Counted from the first letter of the stretch, positions 7,538 to 15,344 are shown. The stretch is 64,000 nucleotides of DNA from JBKEDS01 sp047975545 (GCA_047975545.1 JBKEDS010000014.1:1-64000); one strand, 5' to 3'. Notes: generated by a model from the letters alone, not told the origin. Program-made: numbers and translations.

Positions 7538-7920
7538 TAATGAGTAACGAACAACGAGTAACGATTTTTGAAGTTGAGTGTCGTTGCCGAACGCTTGTAT
7601 TGAGCGAAGTCGAAATAAAGTGAAGCAATCCCACAATACAAGCTATTGTTACAATTAATAAAAGAGACTGCTTCGTCGCTCCGCTCCTAGCAGTGACGGA
7701 GCATCATTACGAGGGAGGTACAACCGAAGTAATCCTTTATTATTGATTAACGAACAACTATTTGCACCCCGAGCTTGCCGAAGGGAACAAGTTTTAAAAA
7801 AGGAAAAAACTCTGCGAACCTCAGCGGTGCCTTTGCGCAACTCTGTGCAACAATGCGTAACGGGTTTTGATTTTTGAAGTAATATAACAAAACGTCATCA
7901 GCACCAATATAAAACGCAAA
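7538..7920. repeat. Intergenic patchwork of repeat phrases
   Basis: No gene is seen in these 383 bases. They hold several short motifs in series. First is a GAGTAACGAACAACGAGTAACG phrase (7541-7563). Next is a hairpin with perfect 10-bp arms, GCTTGTATTG (7593-7602) and CAATACAAGC (7634-7643). Third is the phrase CTGCTTCGTCGCTCCGCTCC followed by AGCAGTGACGG and CATTACGAGGGAGG (7669-7716), which resembles widespread bacterial dispersed repeats of the CGTCATTGCGAGG kind. Then comes a 15-mer shared in inverse orientation with 3588-3602. Last is a CTCTGCGAACCTCAGCG phrase (7810-7826). Antisense open frames crossing this stretch are artefacts. Confidence 0.6.
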
Positions 7921-8628
7921 ATGCCCGGAACAAACAAAACCTACTTTAATTGGAGCAGCGGCAAGGATTCGGCGCTGGCATTGTATTATTTACAGCAAGA
8001 CCAACGTTATACCGTAGATAAATTGGTTACAAGCCTTAACAGCCATTACGGTCGGGTAACCATGCACGGTTTACGCAAATCGCTTTTAATAAAACAGGCC
8101 GAAGCCTTGGGCATTCCGCTACAACTTATAGAACTGCCCGAAACCCCGAGTATGGCTGTTTACGAAGAAAAAATGCAAAAAACCATTACCGCTTTAAAAC
8201 AAGAAGGGTTTACCCATAGCGCCTTTGGCGATATTTTTTTGGAAGATTTAAAGGACTATCGCGAAGAACAACTAAGCAAAGTTGGTTTTGAAGCCGTATT
8301 TCCGCTTTGGAAAAAAAACACGAAGCTGTTAATGCAGGAATTTTTAGATTTAGGCTTTAAAACCATTATAGTTTGCGCCAATTCAAAATATTTTAATACC
8401 GATTTCGTAGGCACTGTTATAGACAAGCATTTTATTAAGAATTTACCTGATGAAGTAGATCCCTGCGGCGAAAATGGCGAGTTCCACACCTTTTGTTTCA
8501 ATGGCCCCATTTTTAAAACACCTGTTAATTTTACTATTGGCGAAAAGGTATATCGTGAATACGACAACCCAAACCCCAACAGCAAAGACCAATACGGATT
8601 TTGGTATTGCGATTTAATACCCCGTTAA
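7921..8628 (+). CDS. PP-loop ATP pyrophosphatase, Dph6/diphthine-ammonia ligase family
   Basis: The 235-residue protein starts with a PP-loop, WSSGKDSALALYYL (about 10-23), which grips ATP pyrophosphate in the N-type ATP pyrophosphatase fold. The segment GDIFLEDLKDYREEQL and the later DPCGENGEFHTF motif (about 182-193) are characteristic of the Dph6-type family. In eukaryotes and archaea these enzymes amidate diphthine on elongation factor 2. Bacteria lack diphthamide, so the bacterial substrate is not established. The gene stands alone between the repeat patch and a convergent lipoprotein gene. Confidence 0.85.
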   Translation: MPGTNKTYFNWSSGKDSALALYYLQQDQRYTVDKLVTSLNSHYGRVTMHGLRKSLLIKQAEALGIPLQLIELPETPSMAVYEEKMQKTITALKQEGFTHSAFGDIFLEDLKDYREEQLSKVGFEAVFPLWKKNTKLLMQEFLDLGFKTIIVCANSKYFNTDFVGTVIDKHFIKNLPDEVDPCGENGEFHTFCFNGPIFKTPVNFTIGEKVYREYDNPNPNSKDQYGFWYCDLIPR

Positions 8629-8640
8629 ATTAAAAATATC

Positions 8641-8712
8641 CTGCAGAAAACGCAGAATTTCGCAGTGTTCTGCTTGTATAGTTTCTGCGAATATCGGCGA
8701 GTTCAGCGGAAA
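8641..8712. repeat. GCAGAA/TTTCGCAG repeat phrase downstream of the PP-loop gene
   Basis: The stretch CAGAAAACGCAGAATTTCGCAG, followed by CTGCGAATATCGGCGAGTTCAGCGG, resembles the CTCTGCGAACCTCAGCG phrases at 3493-3520 and 7810-7850. It has no open frame or terminator features of its own and looks like decayed intergenic repeat. Confidence 0.4.
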
Positions 8713-8743
8713 AAAATAAACCAACAAAAAAATGCTTCTGCAA

Positions 8744-8784
8744 TAAAAAAGGGACACCCCTCTCACCCGGATGCCCCTTTTCAG
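8744..8784 (-). terminator. Rho-independent terminator after the DUF5074 lipoprotein gene
   Basis: On the minus strand AAAAGGGGCATCC pairs with GGGGTGTCCCTTTT (13 pairs including G-U) around an 8-base loop. A run of T residues (TTTTTTATT) follows. It lies about 70 bp past the stop of the minus-strand gene at 8855. Confidence 0.8.
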
Positions 8785-8854
8785 CTTAAAAAAAAATGAT
8801 TAATTTGACTAATATTAACCGTTATTGTTTAATTTTTGAAAATTGTTTAAATTT

Positions 8855-10165
8855 TTAATGAAAAATAGTTACTGCAGGGAAATAATACCCCGAAAATGCG
8901 GTTGATTGTGCCAATCCGCCATAAGTGTTATAAAAGTACAGGTTGTTGTAACTGTAATTAGCCCCCCAACCTTCTTGAACGGTATTTACCACCAATACGT
9001 TTTTGGACCTATCGAAAGCTATGCCCGAACCATAAAGTATTTTGGTTGCCGGCAACGTAGCAAATGCCGATGCTAACGAGGTTTCATCGCCCGTATATTG
9101 GTAAATTTCATTACCGCCACTCCAAGCGCCGTTTTTGGCAATATAAATATTTTCGCCATCGGAAGTAATCGAACCTGGATGCCAAGCCCCCCAACTGCCA
9201 TAGGCCGTAAAGCCCAACTCTATTTCTTCAACCTCTAAGGATGTGGCATCAATACTTACAAGTGTTGTACCGCCGGCAGCCCACACCTTGTTATCGTCGG
9301 TAACGGCAAAACCTACCGCCATACCCGCAATGGTTTTTTCAACATCAAGCGTTGAAGCGTTTAAAACCACCACGCCATTGGTTTGCGATAAGGCAAAAAT
9401 ATAGTTGCCCAATTTTATTATATCGCCTACTTGCCCACTTACGCCGCTAACGGCCGGACCAACTTCCAAAGTACTTAAACTTAAAGGATAAACACCATCG
9501 TTTGAACTCAACAAACCCCGTTCGTCATCTACGCCCACGAAGGCCTGCCAGTTGTTTCCACTTTGGGCTTCTATACGGTTTTCCTCAACTAAAGAATAGG
9601 CATTAGCAACCACAACAGGGCCTCCCGCTTTAGATACCAAGTATAACCGCTCGTTATAAAAGGTTCCAAATTCCAAGGGAGATGTTGTAGTCCCTAAGGT
9701 TTTATCGGGATTGTTTTTAACAAAAACACTATCCTCCACCGCTTGGGTATCGTAACGGAAAAAGCTAACGGTTCCGGTACCGTTACCAAACCATCCTTCG
9801 TTTATAATAAAAAACCCGTTTTCGTAAGCCCCGTAAGCATGGATTTTATAGGTTTTAAATATGGTGCCGCCATTGTTTATGGCTGTAAATTTAACTTCGT
9901 GGTCGCCCCGTTCTTCCGGGGTAAATTCGTAAGACGCCGTATTGCCTACAACTTCTTCGCCAATTGTCCATTCGAAAGTTAAGCCTTGGGTATAGGACAG
10001 GTTGGGGCTTAATGTTATGCTGGCGCCAACGGTTAAGGTATCCAACTGTGTTTCCGTTCCAAAAGCGGGCGGTGGCGTAAAATCGTCGTCATTGCTACAT
10101 GCAACTACCGCAAGGGCTAATATTGCCAATGCTATAATGTTTTTAAAATAAGTGTTTAGTTTCAT
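8855..10165 (-). CDS. PKD-like/DUF5074 surface lipoprotein, beta-propeller (B12 locus)
   Basis: The 436-residue lipoprotein (lipobox VVAC, Cys23, then SNDDD, an outer-surface signal) has two parts. The first is a PKD/Ig-like N-terminal domain (~35-110, with FEWTIGEEVVG and a DHEVKFTAINNGG strand). The second is a YncE/DUF5074-like propeller starting at GFFIINEGWFGNGTGTVSFF. The propeller part resembles the BtuG-type protein at 11582-12721, and the N-domain resembles that of 10431-11546. It lies last in the minus-strand arm of the B12 locus. However, a 265-bp gap with its own conserved leader (copy B) and a hairpin separate it from the riboswitch-controlled genes, so it may be regulated separately. 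A surface B12 or corrinoid-binding role is inferred. Confidence 0.8.
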   Translation of the reverse strand: MKLNTYFKNIIALAILALAVVACSNDDDFTPPPAFGTETQLDTLTVGASITLSPNLSYTQGLTFEWTIGEEVVGNTASYEFTPEERGDHEVKFTAINNGGTIFKTYKIHAYGAYENGFFIINEGWFGNGTGTVSFFRYDTQAVEDSVFVKNNPDKTLGTTTSPLEFGTFYNERLYLVSKAGGPVVVANAYSLVEENRIEAQSGNNWQAFVGVDDERGLLSSNDGVYPLSLSTLEVGPAVSGVSGQVGDIIKLGNYIFALSQTNGVVVLNASTLDVEKTIAGMAVGFAVTDDNKVWAAGGTTLVSIDATSLEVEEIELGFTAYGSWGAWHPGSITSDGENIYIAKNGAWSGGNEIYQYTGDETSLASAFATLPATKILYGSGIAFDRSKNVLVVNTVQEGWGANYSYNNLYFYNTYGGLAQSTAFSGYYFPAVTIFH

Positions 10166-10206
10166 CTATTTAAATTTTATCAAGAACCTATGGTTCAGTT
10201 ATTTAA

Positions 10207-10260
10207 TTATTTTGGTGGGTAATGGCTATTGTTTGCCAAATGCCCATTATGGGCTTTCAT
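10207..10260 (-). promoter_or_regulatory. Conserved leader with 17-residue upstream ORF (copy B)
   Basis: The frame encodes MKAHNGHLANNSHYPPK and ends 41 nt before the ATG of the lipoprotein at 8855-10165. It shares its first 27 bases exactly with copy A (5974-6027), including the 13-bp palindrome GCCCATAATGGGC. It has the same codon length and stop codon and an almost identical distance to the downstream gene. The second half differs mostly at amino-acid-changing positions. That favours selection on nucleotide structure over selection on the peptide. Confidence 0.6.
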
Positions 10261-10368
10261 TCGAATAAATTTAAGTTAAATATTTGATTTTAAGTTTTTT
10301 AAATAACAAGCAAAAAAACCGAAAGATTACTGTCCGCCGTTTTTATTCATGACCTTTTGTGGAGGTCT

Positions 10369-10407
10369 TTATCTTGCCTTTGCTAAAGCCCTCAATGAGG
10401 GTTTCAT
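10369..10407 (-). promoter_or_regulatory. Hairpin element with ATGAAA-palindrome layout (possible copy C or terminator)
   Basis: Directly after the stop of the 10431-11546 gene the minus strand reads ATGAAA, then the 13-bp palindrome CCCTCATTGAGGG, then CTTTAGC. In copies A and B the same order is ATGAAA, GCCCATAATGGGC, ATTTGGC. The frame would encode MKPSLRALAKAR. The hairpin with flanking A and T runs could equally be the rho-independent terminator of the upstream gene. A second small hairpin, GACCT...AGGTC, follows at 10352-10368. Confidence 0.4.
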
Positions 10408-10430
10408 CTTTTAAATTTTTATTTTCACGT

Positions 10431-11546
10431 TTAAAGCAAGCTTAAATCGGCTATACCTTTTACTTCGGTAGACAGTTCGCCCAACCAGCCCATATTGGCC
10501 TGTATGCCGGTTTGCACCTTAATAAAATCGATGCCCTCAAGTATTACGGTATTGCCATCGGCATCGATAGCATCGTCCAAATCAATTTCATCACCGCCAA
10601 CAATATTATCGGCGTAGCCATATTCGAAAGGAGCACTGGTAATAAAACGGGGGTTGCTCATATCTATATTTTCACTGGACAAGATAGTTCCGGTAATGGT
10701 ATACGAATCGGCTTCAATCCACTCCGGGTAATAGGCTTGGGTATGGTAAATATTTGTAGCCACAACGCCCGAATTGCCTTGGTTGTCTTCCCACGGTACG
10801 TCGTCGGCAGCCGTTTCGGGGCGAAAATACGTTACGCTATAATTGCGGATAGTGCCTTCCAAGTCGTGGGCGCTTCCTTTTATTTCGTACCAAGTATCGT
10901 CGGCAACGCCATTGGCATTTTCGTCCTGCATAACCCAAATAACACCAGGTTCGGCAAAATTTGCCATTGGGTTACCGTAAACTACCAAATCGTTGCCATT
11001 GGCGACATTTAGTACGGTATGGTCAAAGGCATAGGTGGCCGAACCACCCCAAGCCCCAAGGCTTACCAAACTGCTATTGCCACCTATAACGGCTTCGGCT
11101 CCTTCGGTATTGCCAAGAGTTGTGTTTATAAACTGGCCCGGTGCGGGCAAAAACTCCAATAGCTGGCTTACATAAGCCAAACTTGTATCGGTAATTGGGC
11201 GCAGCAGGGCGTTTACGGTAATGGTATACTGAAACGTATATGCGCCACCTTCGTTAACAGCCGTATAGTTTAAAGCGTACTGCCCTTTGGTTTCGGGTAC
11301 AAATTTGTATGCCGATGTAGTTGAAACCACGGAATCGCCCACTGCCCAAGTTTCTTGGTAAACTGTATTGTTTACGCTTTGTGCGGAAAATGCAAGGGTT
11401 TCTCCCATGGTCATGGTTACGGCACTTTCGGTAATGCTTAATTGTACTTCCGGAGCCAAAACGGGGTCGTCGTCGTCGGAACAGCTTACAATACAAGCTC
11501 CAATTATACAAGCTAATAGATAATAAATGTTTTTTAATTGCGTCAT
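10431..11546 (-). CDS. PKD-like surface lipoprotein of the B12 uptake locus
   Basis: The 371-residue lipoprotein has a lipobox (CIVSC, Cys22) followed by SDDDDP. An N-terminal PKD/Ig-like domain (about 30-112) resembles that of 8855-10165. The C-terminal domain is of a type annotated as cell surface protein in Bacteroidota. It contains AWGGSATYAFDHTVLN, VYGNP, DENANGVADDTWYEIKGS and a late GIDFIKVQTG segment. Position directly after the BtuG-like gene and the BtuB-like receptor, with 35 bp spacing, suggests that it helps capture corrinoids at the cell surface. B. thetaiotaomicron has analogous accessory B12-binding lipoproteins (BtuG, BtuH); orthology to BtuH was not tested. Confidence 0.75.
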   Translation of the reverse strand: MTQLKNIYYLLACIIGACIVSCSDDDDPVLAPEVQLSITESAVTMTMGETLAFSAQSVNNTVYQETWAVGDSVVSTTSAYKFVPETKGQYALNYTAVNEGGAYTFQYTITVNALLRPITDTSLAYVSQLLEFLPAPGQFINTTLGNTEGAEAVIGGNSSLVSLGAWGGSATYAFDHTVLNVANGNDLVVYGNPMANFAEPGVIWVMQDENANGVADDTWYEIKGSAHDLEGTIRNYSVTYFRPETAADDVPWEDNQGNSGVVATNIYHTQAYYPEWIEADSYTITGTILSSENIDMSNPRFITSAPFEYGYADNIVGGDEIDLDDAIDADGNTVILEGIDFIKVQTGIQANMGWLGELSTEVKGIADLSLL

Positions 11547-11581
11547 GTTTTCTGTTTTTATGGTTTACTGTAATTCTTAAT

Positions 11582-12721
11582 TTATTGCACAAAGGCCATA
11601 TGCCCGGGAATATCGCCCGTTTCTACGGTCCATTTTAAAATACCTTCCGAAGAAAAGCAAAGCAAGGTGCCTGGGGTTACGTAATCCTTGGCATCGGTAA
11701 TTAAAATATCCTCGGTTTCGGGGTTTATGGCAATGCCATAGGGAATTTTAATAAGTGCCTCGCTACCATCTTTTATAAACGAACCCTCCATAACTGTTTC
11801 GGTTTTGGTGTCTATCATATTGTAGCTTATGGTATTTTGCCCGGTGGTATAGCTAAATTCGGTACTGTATATATAAGCTACATCGTTAAAAATGGTAAGG
11901 TTGCTTGCGGCAACATCGAATGTTTTTTTAACCGTTTCGGTTTGGGTATTGACTACGAATAATTTTGATGGAATTTCGTAATAATCGCCACGTGAGGTAA
12001 CGTACAAATCGCCCTCACTATCAATTTTCATACGGTGCAGGTTAATAGCTACCTCTATACGCTTGGTTTCTTCAAACGTTTCAATATCGATTACCGAAAC
12101 GGTCGATTCGTAATCCGGCGGGCTATAGCCTCCCGAATTGGCCACGTATATTTTATCGTTATGGGCTACCAGTTCTTCGGGCTGCCTACCAACTTCTACG
12201 GTACGGGTAATGCTAAGGCTCGTGGTATCTATTTCGGCCACCATACCTTTGGGCGCATTGGGGTCGCCAATGGTGCCGAGATAGGTACTTAAATATGCCT
12301 TGCCCTTATAAAAGGTAATATAGCGGCAATTGTCCACATTAATTTGTTTAAGGCGTTTTTGGGTTTTAACATCCAGCACTTCAACCTTGTTGGACGCATT
12401 TACCACCACATACAGTTTGGAGCCGTAAACACCAATATCGTTGCCCACATCGCCCAAACCACCCACGGCATCGGGGTTGGCTGTTTTAAATACTTCTTTT
12501 GAATATACGCCCGTGGTATAATCCATATAATCCAAGGCGGCTTTGTTCATGGACATATTGCCCTCGTTAAGCAAATACATGCCCTTAACCAAAACAGAAG
12601 GGTCGGGCGTATCGGGTTGTTCTGGTGCTTCGGGGTCGATAATATCATCGGTTCTACAAGCCGAAAACGTTATGGCTAACAGAAGCAAACAAAAAGTGTT
12701 TTTTAATAAGAAATTTTTCAT
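11582..12721 (-). CDS. BtuG-like surface cobalamin-binding beta-propeller lipoprotein (DUF5074)
   Basis: The 379-residue lipoprotein (lipobox FSAC, Cys22) has a Pro/Asp-rich linker and then a seven-bladed YncE-like propeller. Visible blades include GMYLLNEGNMSMNKAALDY, VVVNASNKVEVLDV, VGRQPEELVAHNDKIYVAN and GIAINPETEDILITDA. BtuG of Bacteroides thetaiotaomicron is known to bind B12 with very high affinity and hand it to BtuB. This gene lies 92 bp after a BtuB-like receptor gene in the same riboswitch-led unit, which fits that role well. The next genes downstream encode two more surface lipoproteins. Ligand binding is inferred from fold and context. Confidence 0.82.
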   Translation of the reverse strand: MKNFLLKNTFCLLLLAITFSACRTDDIIDPEAPEQPDTPDPSVLVKGMYLLNEGNMSMNKAALDYMDYTTGVYSKEVFKTANPDAVGGLGDVGNDIGVYGSKLYVVVNASNKVEVLDVKTQKRLKQINVDNCRYITFYKGKAYLSTYLGTIGDPNAPKGMVAEIDTTSLSITRTVEVGRQPEELVAHNDKIYVANSGGYSPPDYESTVSVIDIETFEETKRIEVAINLHRMKIDSEGDLYVTSRGDYYEIPSKLFVVNTQTETVKKTFDVAASNLTIFNDVAYIYSTEFSYTTGQNTISYNMIDTKTETVMEGSFIKDGSEALIKIPYGIAINPETEDILITDAKDYVTPGTLLCFSSEGILKWTVETGDIPGHMAFVQ

Positions 12722-12813
12722 GTGTTAATATTTATTGTTTTTTCAAAGGACATATGGAACACCCGAATTAACATCCCGCTGTGTGATTGGAGTTTAATCA
12801 TGGGGGTTTCATT

Positions 12814-14805
12814 TTATATGGAATAATTTAAGGTGAAACGAAACGAACGCCCCGGCATCGGGAAGTTTTTTATTACGGCATATTGCTGGTTAAACACATT
12901 GCTTACCTCCAAACCGGCCTTTAATTGATTATTATGAATATTAAACGTGTAGGCCGCGCCCAAATCGTGCGTGTACCAAGGTTGTAGGTAATTAGAATTG
13001 ATATTGGCTTTTTGGCTGTAACGTTCGCCCGTATAAATAAAACTGTAATTAAACTGTAGGTTTTTATAGTCCAGCATAGCCGTAAAACTACCGCTATGCA
13101 AGGGGATGTACGGAATCTGGTCGCCATAGGCACTGTTTCCCTTGGTTAGGTCTATTGACTTTTGGTAGGTGTAGCCCAAGGTGGAGGAAATGTTCCATTC
13201 CTGCCCCAATGTTGCTTTTGTTTTTATATTGGTTTCTACCCCTGTGGTTTCTACTTTTCCCAAATTAACCATGGTCCACCTAAATAGGTTTGCCCCCGGA
13301 ACGGCCACAATTTTATCGGTAATCCACGCCTTGTACACATTGGCCTGAATATTAAAATACACCGACTTAAAAGTTGGGTGGTACGAAAACCCGAAATCGG
13401 CCTGCGTGGCATATTCGGGATTTAAAAAAGTGTTGCCAATAAAAGTATAGTACAAATCGTTAAAGGTGGGCATCCTGAATATTTTCTTGTAAAAACCGCG
13501 CAACCTAAACTTTTCGTAATTAAAGGGCTGCCAACTTAGCATTACGGTGGGTGTTAGTTTGTTTACATCGGTAGCGGCTTCGTAATACAACACCGATTCG
13601 TCTACTTTTGTACTTAACACATTGGCTTGAATGTTTAGTCTTTCAAAATTAAAATCGGTTGCCAAAACATTAAGCATGGTGTAGCGCTTTGGGTAGGAAA
13701 AACGGTATAAATTGGCGTCCATGGTGTTTTGCTGCAAATCGGATGCGAGCGAAAGTTTCCAAAACGGCAAAATGTTGATTGTGTTTACTACCGAAACATA
13801 AAATTCTTCTTGATTATAACGGTTGTCCAATTCGCCTTCGGTGGTTATAATTTCGGGGTCGACATACCTAGAAAAATCCTTGCCGTATTTCCCCCGAACA
13901 ACCAAAGTGTAATTTTTGTTTACTTGCTGTTTATATTCGCCTTGTACAAAATTATTCCTATCCCAAAGCCGTTGCGGGCGCTTAAACACATTGGCTACAA
14001 TGGCGCCCGGTAAGCCACGCTCGGAATCGTAATGATAATATTTTACGTACCATTGGCTTTGCTTGCCCTTACCGTGAAGCGATGTTTCCAACCGAAAGGC
14101 TTCAATATCGGCATTGTTCCTAACCGCAGTAGTATCGTAGCTGCCATTGGCGTACCTAAATTTGTACCTGCCGTGTGCATTTAAATATTCGGTACTAAAA
14201 CGAAGGCTTAATGCTTTGTTTATTTTATAATCGGCGTTTACGGACGGATTTACAACCCCAAACGAACCACTCTTCATCTTAGCCGAAATATTGTAGTTTT
14301 TATCGGCAGTAAATTTTGGCGATATTGTTTTTAAATACAAGCTATTGGCCGAGGCATAGGCTTTTGCCGATTGGCTTAAATCGCTGCGTTGGCCTTGGTA
14401 AAGCGACACGGCCTCCATATTATCCAACGAAAACTTGCCCAAATCTACCTGGCCGTTTTGGGCGTTGGTAATTTGAACGCCATCGTAAAACACGCCCGTA
14501 TGCTGCGAGCCCATACTGCGCACGTTAATGGTTTTTAAACCGCCAACACCGCCGTAATCCTTTAGCTGCACACCCGAAAAATAGCGCAAAGCATCAGCCA
14601 CATTATAGCTGTTTAGCCTTTGCAGCGCACCCCCAGACAAAGCCTGTACCGGTGCAGGCGATTTTAACGATTTATAGGTTTCGTTATTGTATTCCAATAA
14701 AACCTCTTGCAACTTAACGGTTTTTATAGAATCCCGTTGCTGAGCAAACACAAACGAATTTACGGCAAACAACAACATTACCCCACAAAAAATATAACGT
14801 TTCAT
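12814..14805 (-). CDS. btuB: TonB-dependent cobalamin receptor (BtuB-like)
   Basis: From the ATG at 14805 the protein has 663 residues and a signal peptide ending VFAQQ. An upstream in-frame ATG (14898) would place 31 extra residues before the signal peptide and lies in the riboswitch expression region, so it is rejected. The TonB box region is VKLQEVLLE. The plug domain includes NVADALRYFSGVQLKDYGGVGG and NVRSMGSQHTGVFYDG. A 22-strand-type barrel follows and ends in an aromatic-rich strand, FRFTLNYSI. There is no carboxypeptidase-like N-terminal extension. A cobalamin riboswitch lies about 145 bp upstream and BtuG-like genes lie downstream, so cobalamin or a corrinoid is the likely substrate. 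Confidence 0.9.
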   Translation of the reverse strand: MKRYIFCGVMLLFAVNSFVFAQQRDSIKTVKLQEVLLEYNNETYKSLKSPAPVQALSGGALQRLNSYNVADALRYFSGVQLKDYGGVGGLKTINVRSMGSQHTGVFYDGVQITNAQNGQVDLGKFSLDNMEAVSLYQGQRSDLSQSAKAYASANSLYLKTISPKFTADKNYNISAKMKSGSFGVVNPSVNADYKINKALSLRFSTEYLNAHGRYKFRYANGSYDTTAVRNNADIEAFRLETSLHGKGKQSQWYVKYYHYDSERGLPGAIVANVFKRPQRLWDRNNFVQGEYKQQVNKNYTLVVRGKYGKDFSRYVDPEIITTEGELDNRYNQEEFYVSVVNTINILPFWKLSLASDLQQNTMDANLYRFSYPKRYTMLNVLATDFNFERLNIQANVLSTKVDESVLYYEAATDVNKLTPTVMLSWQPFNYEKFRLRGFYKKIFRMPTFNDLYYTFIGNTFLNPEYATQADFGFSYHPTFKSVYFNIQANVYKAWITDKIVAVPGANLFRWTMVNLGKVETTGVETNIKTKATLGQEWNISSTLGYTYQKSIDLTKGNSAYGDQIPYIPLHSGSFTAMLDYKNLQFNYSFIYTGERYSQKANINSNYLQPWYTHDLGAAYTFNIHNNQLKAGLEVSNVFNQQYAVIKNFPMPGRSFRFTLNYSI

Positions 14806-14880
14806 ATTTTTGTTTTGGCAATCGATATTAAAGGCAAAGAGTGAAGTAACATTAACGCCGTATTGCAAAACAATACATTT

Positions 14881-14951
14881 ACCAAACATCTTTTTCATTC
14901 CAGCTTCAATCCCCGAAAGCTCAATTAATTTTTAAAGTTATTGATGTTTGG
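14881..14951 (-). promoter_or_regulatory. Candidate expression platform of the riboswitch
   Basis: The last bases of the aptamer read CCAAACATC on the minus strand (14951-14943). About 50 nt further, 14890-14881 reads GATGTTTGGT, a perfect 9-bp complement. Pairing would form a long-range stem that includes the aptamer's 3' edge, so ligand-dependent switching between P1 and this stem is plausible. The inner loop holds a smaller AGCTT...AAGCT hairpin. Confidence 0.4.
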
Positions 14952-15125
14952 CAGGTCTCCTGACTTTTTTAACGCTACTTTACCTTCCCAGCTAATATGC
15001 CAGTGGTTTTTTTGAAGAAAGTAACATTCCCGTTAAAGGGATACCGAAACACGTTCGGCATAAATTTACAGTTGCGGGAACAGTTCCGGAATTTCACCAG
15101 ATTCCCTTTTAATTCGCCCTCTTAA
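14945..15125 (-). promoter_or_regulatory. Cobalamin riboswitch
   Basis: The minus strand carries the conserved core in order: AAAGGGAATC-GGTGAAATTCCGG, then CTGTTCCCGCAACTGTAAA (the B12 box), a central part with CCACTGG and CTGGGAAGG, and the closing GTCAGGAGACCTGCC (14964-14950). This is the adenosyl- or aquocobalamin aptamer family. It sits in front of the BtuB-like receptor and BtuG-like genes and should repress them when cobalamin is plentiful. The exact outer limits are estimated by eye. Confidence 0.95.
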
Positions 15126-15188
15126 AATGGACAAAACCAAATATCGAGTGCAAAAATAATTCTTTTAAAGAAGATAAAATACAAAAAT

Positions 15189-15296
15189 CTATTTTTTCTT
15201 GTTCAGTTTATAAACAAGATAAATAAAGCCCACAAGAAAATGCGCAATTATAATGCCCGCTACAATATATAGTGTTAAATTTGAACCGTTTTCCAT
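15189..15296 (-). CDS. 35-residue single-pass membrane protein in the B12 locus
   Basis: A small open frame between the two arms of the B12 locus encodes MENGSNLTLYIVAGIIIAHF then LVGFIYLVYKLNKKK. It has a short polar N-terminus, one hydrophobic helix of about 22 residues (9-30) and a positively charged tail (KLNKKK), a textbook N-out/C-in single-pass design. It reads minus strand, immediately upstream of the riboswitch and btuB. The helix composition with correctly placed flanking charge argues against a chance frame. Function is unknown; an accessory subunit for TonB/ExbBD or the corrinoid importer, or an unrelated small membrane protein, are possibilities. Confidence 0.6.
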   Translation of the reverse strand: MENGSNLTLYIVAGIIIAHFLVGFIYLVYKLNKKK

Positions 15297-15344
15297 TACA
15301 CAAAATTTTAAACGAAAATAAGGTTTAACATCAATGCCAACTGT

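Noticed and set aside
7297..7840. Minus-strand open frames across the repeat patch
   Set aside because: They overlap the protease gene or consist of repeat phrases and read as low-quality peptide.
10343..10366. Tiny frame MNKNGGQ after element C
   Set aside because: Seven codons with no conserved counterpart in copies A or B; no basis to call it.
10512..11012. 166-codon plus-strand frame antisense to the PKD lipoprotein gene
   Set aside because: It mirrors the codon structure of the minus-strand gene, has no start context, and the minus-strand protein is clearly real.
14806..14898. Longer N-terminus for the BtuB-like receptor from ATG 14898
   Set aside because: It would put 31 polar or mixed residues before a normal signal peptide and lies in the riboswitch expression region.
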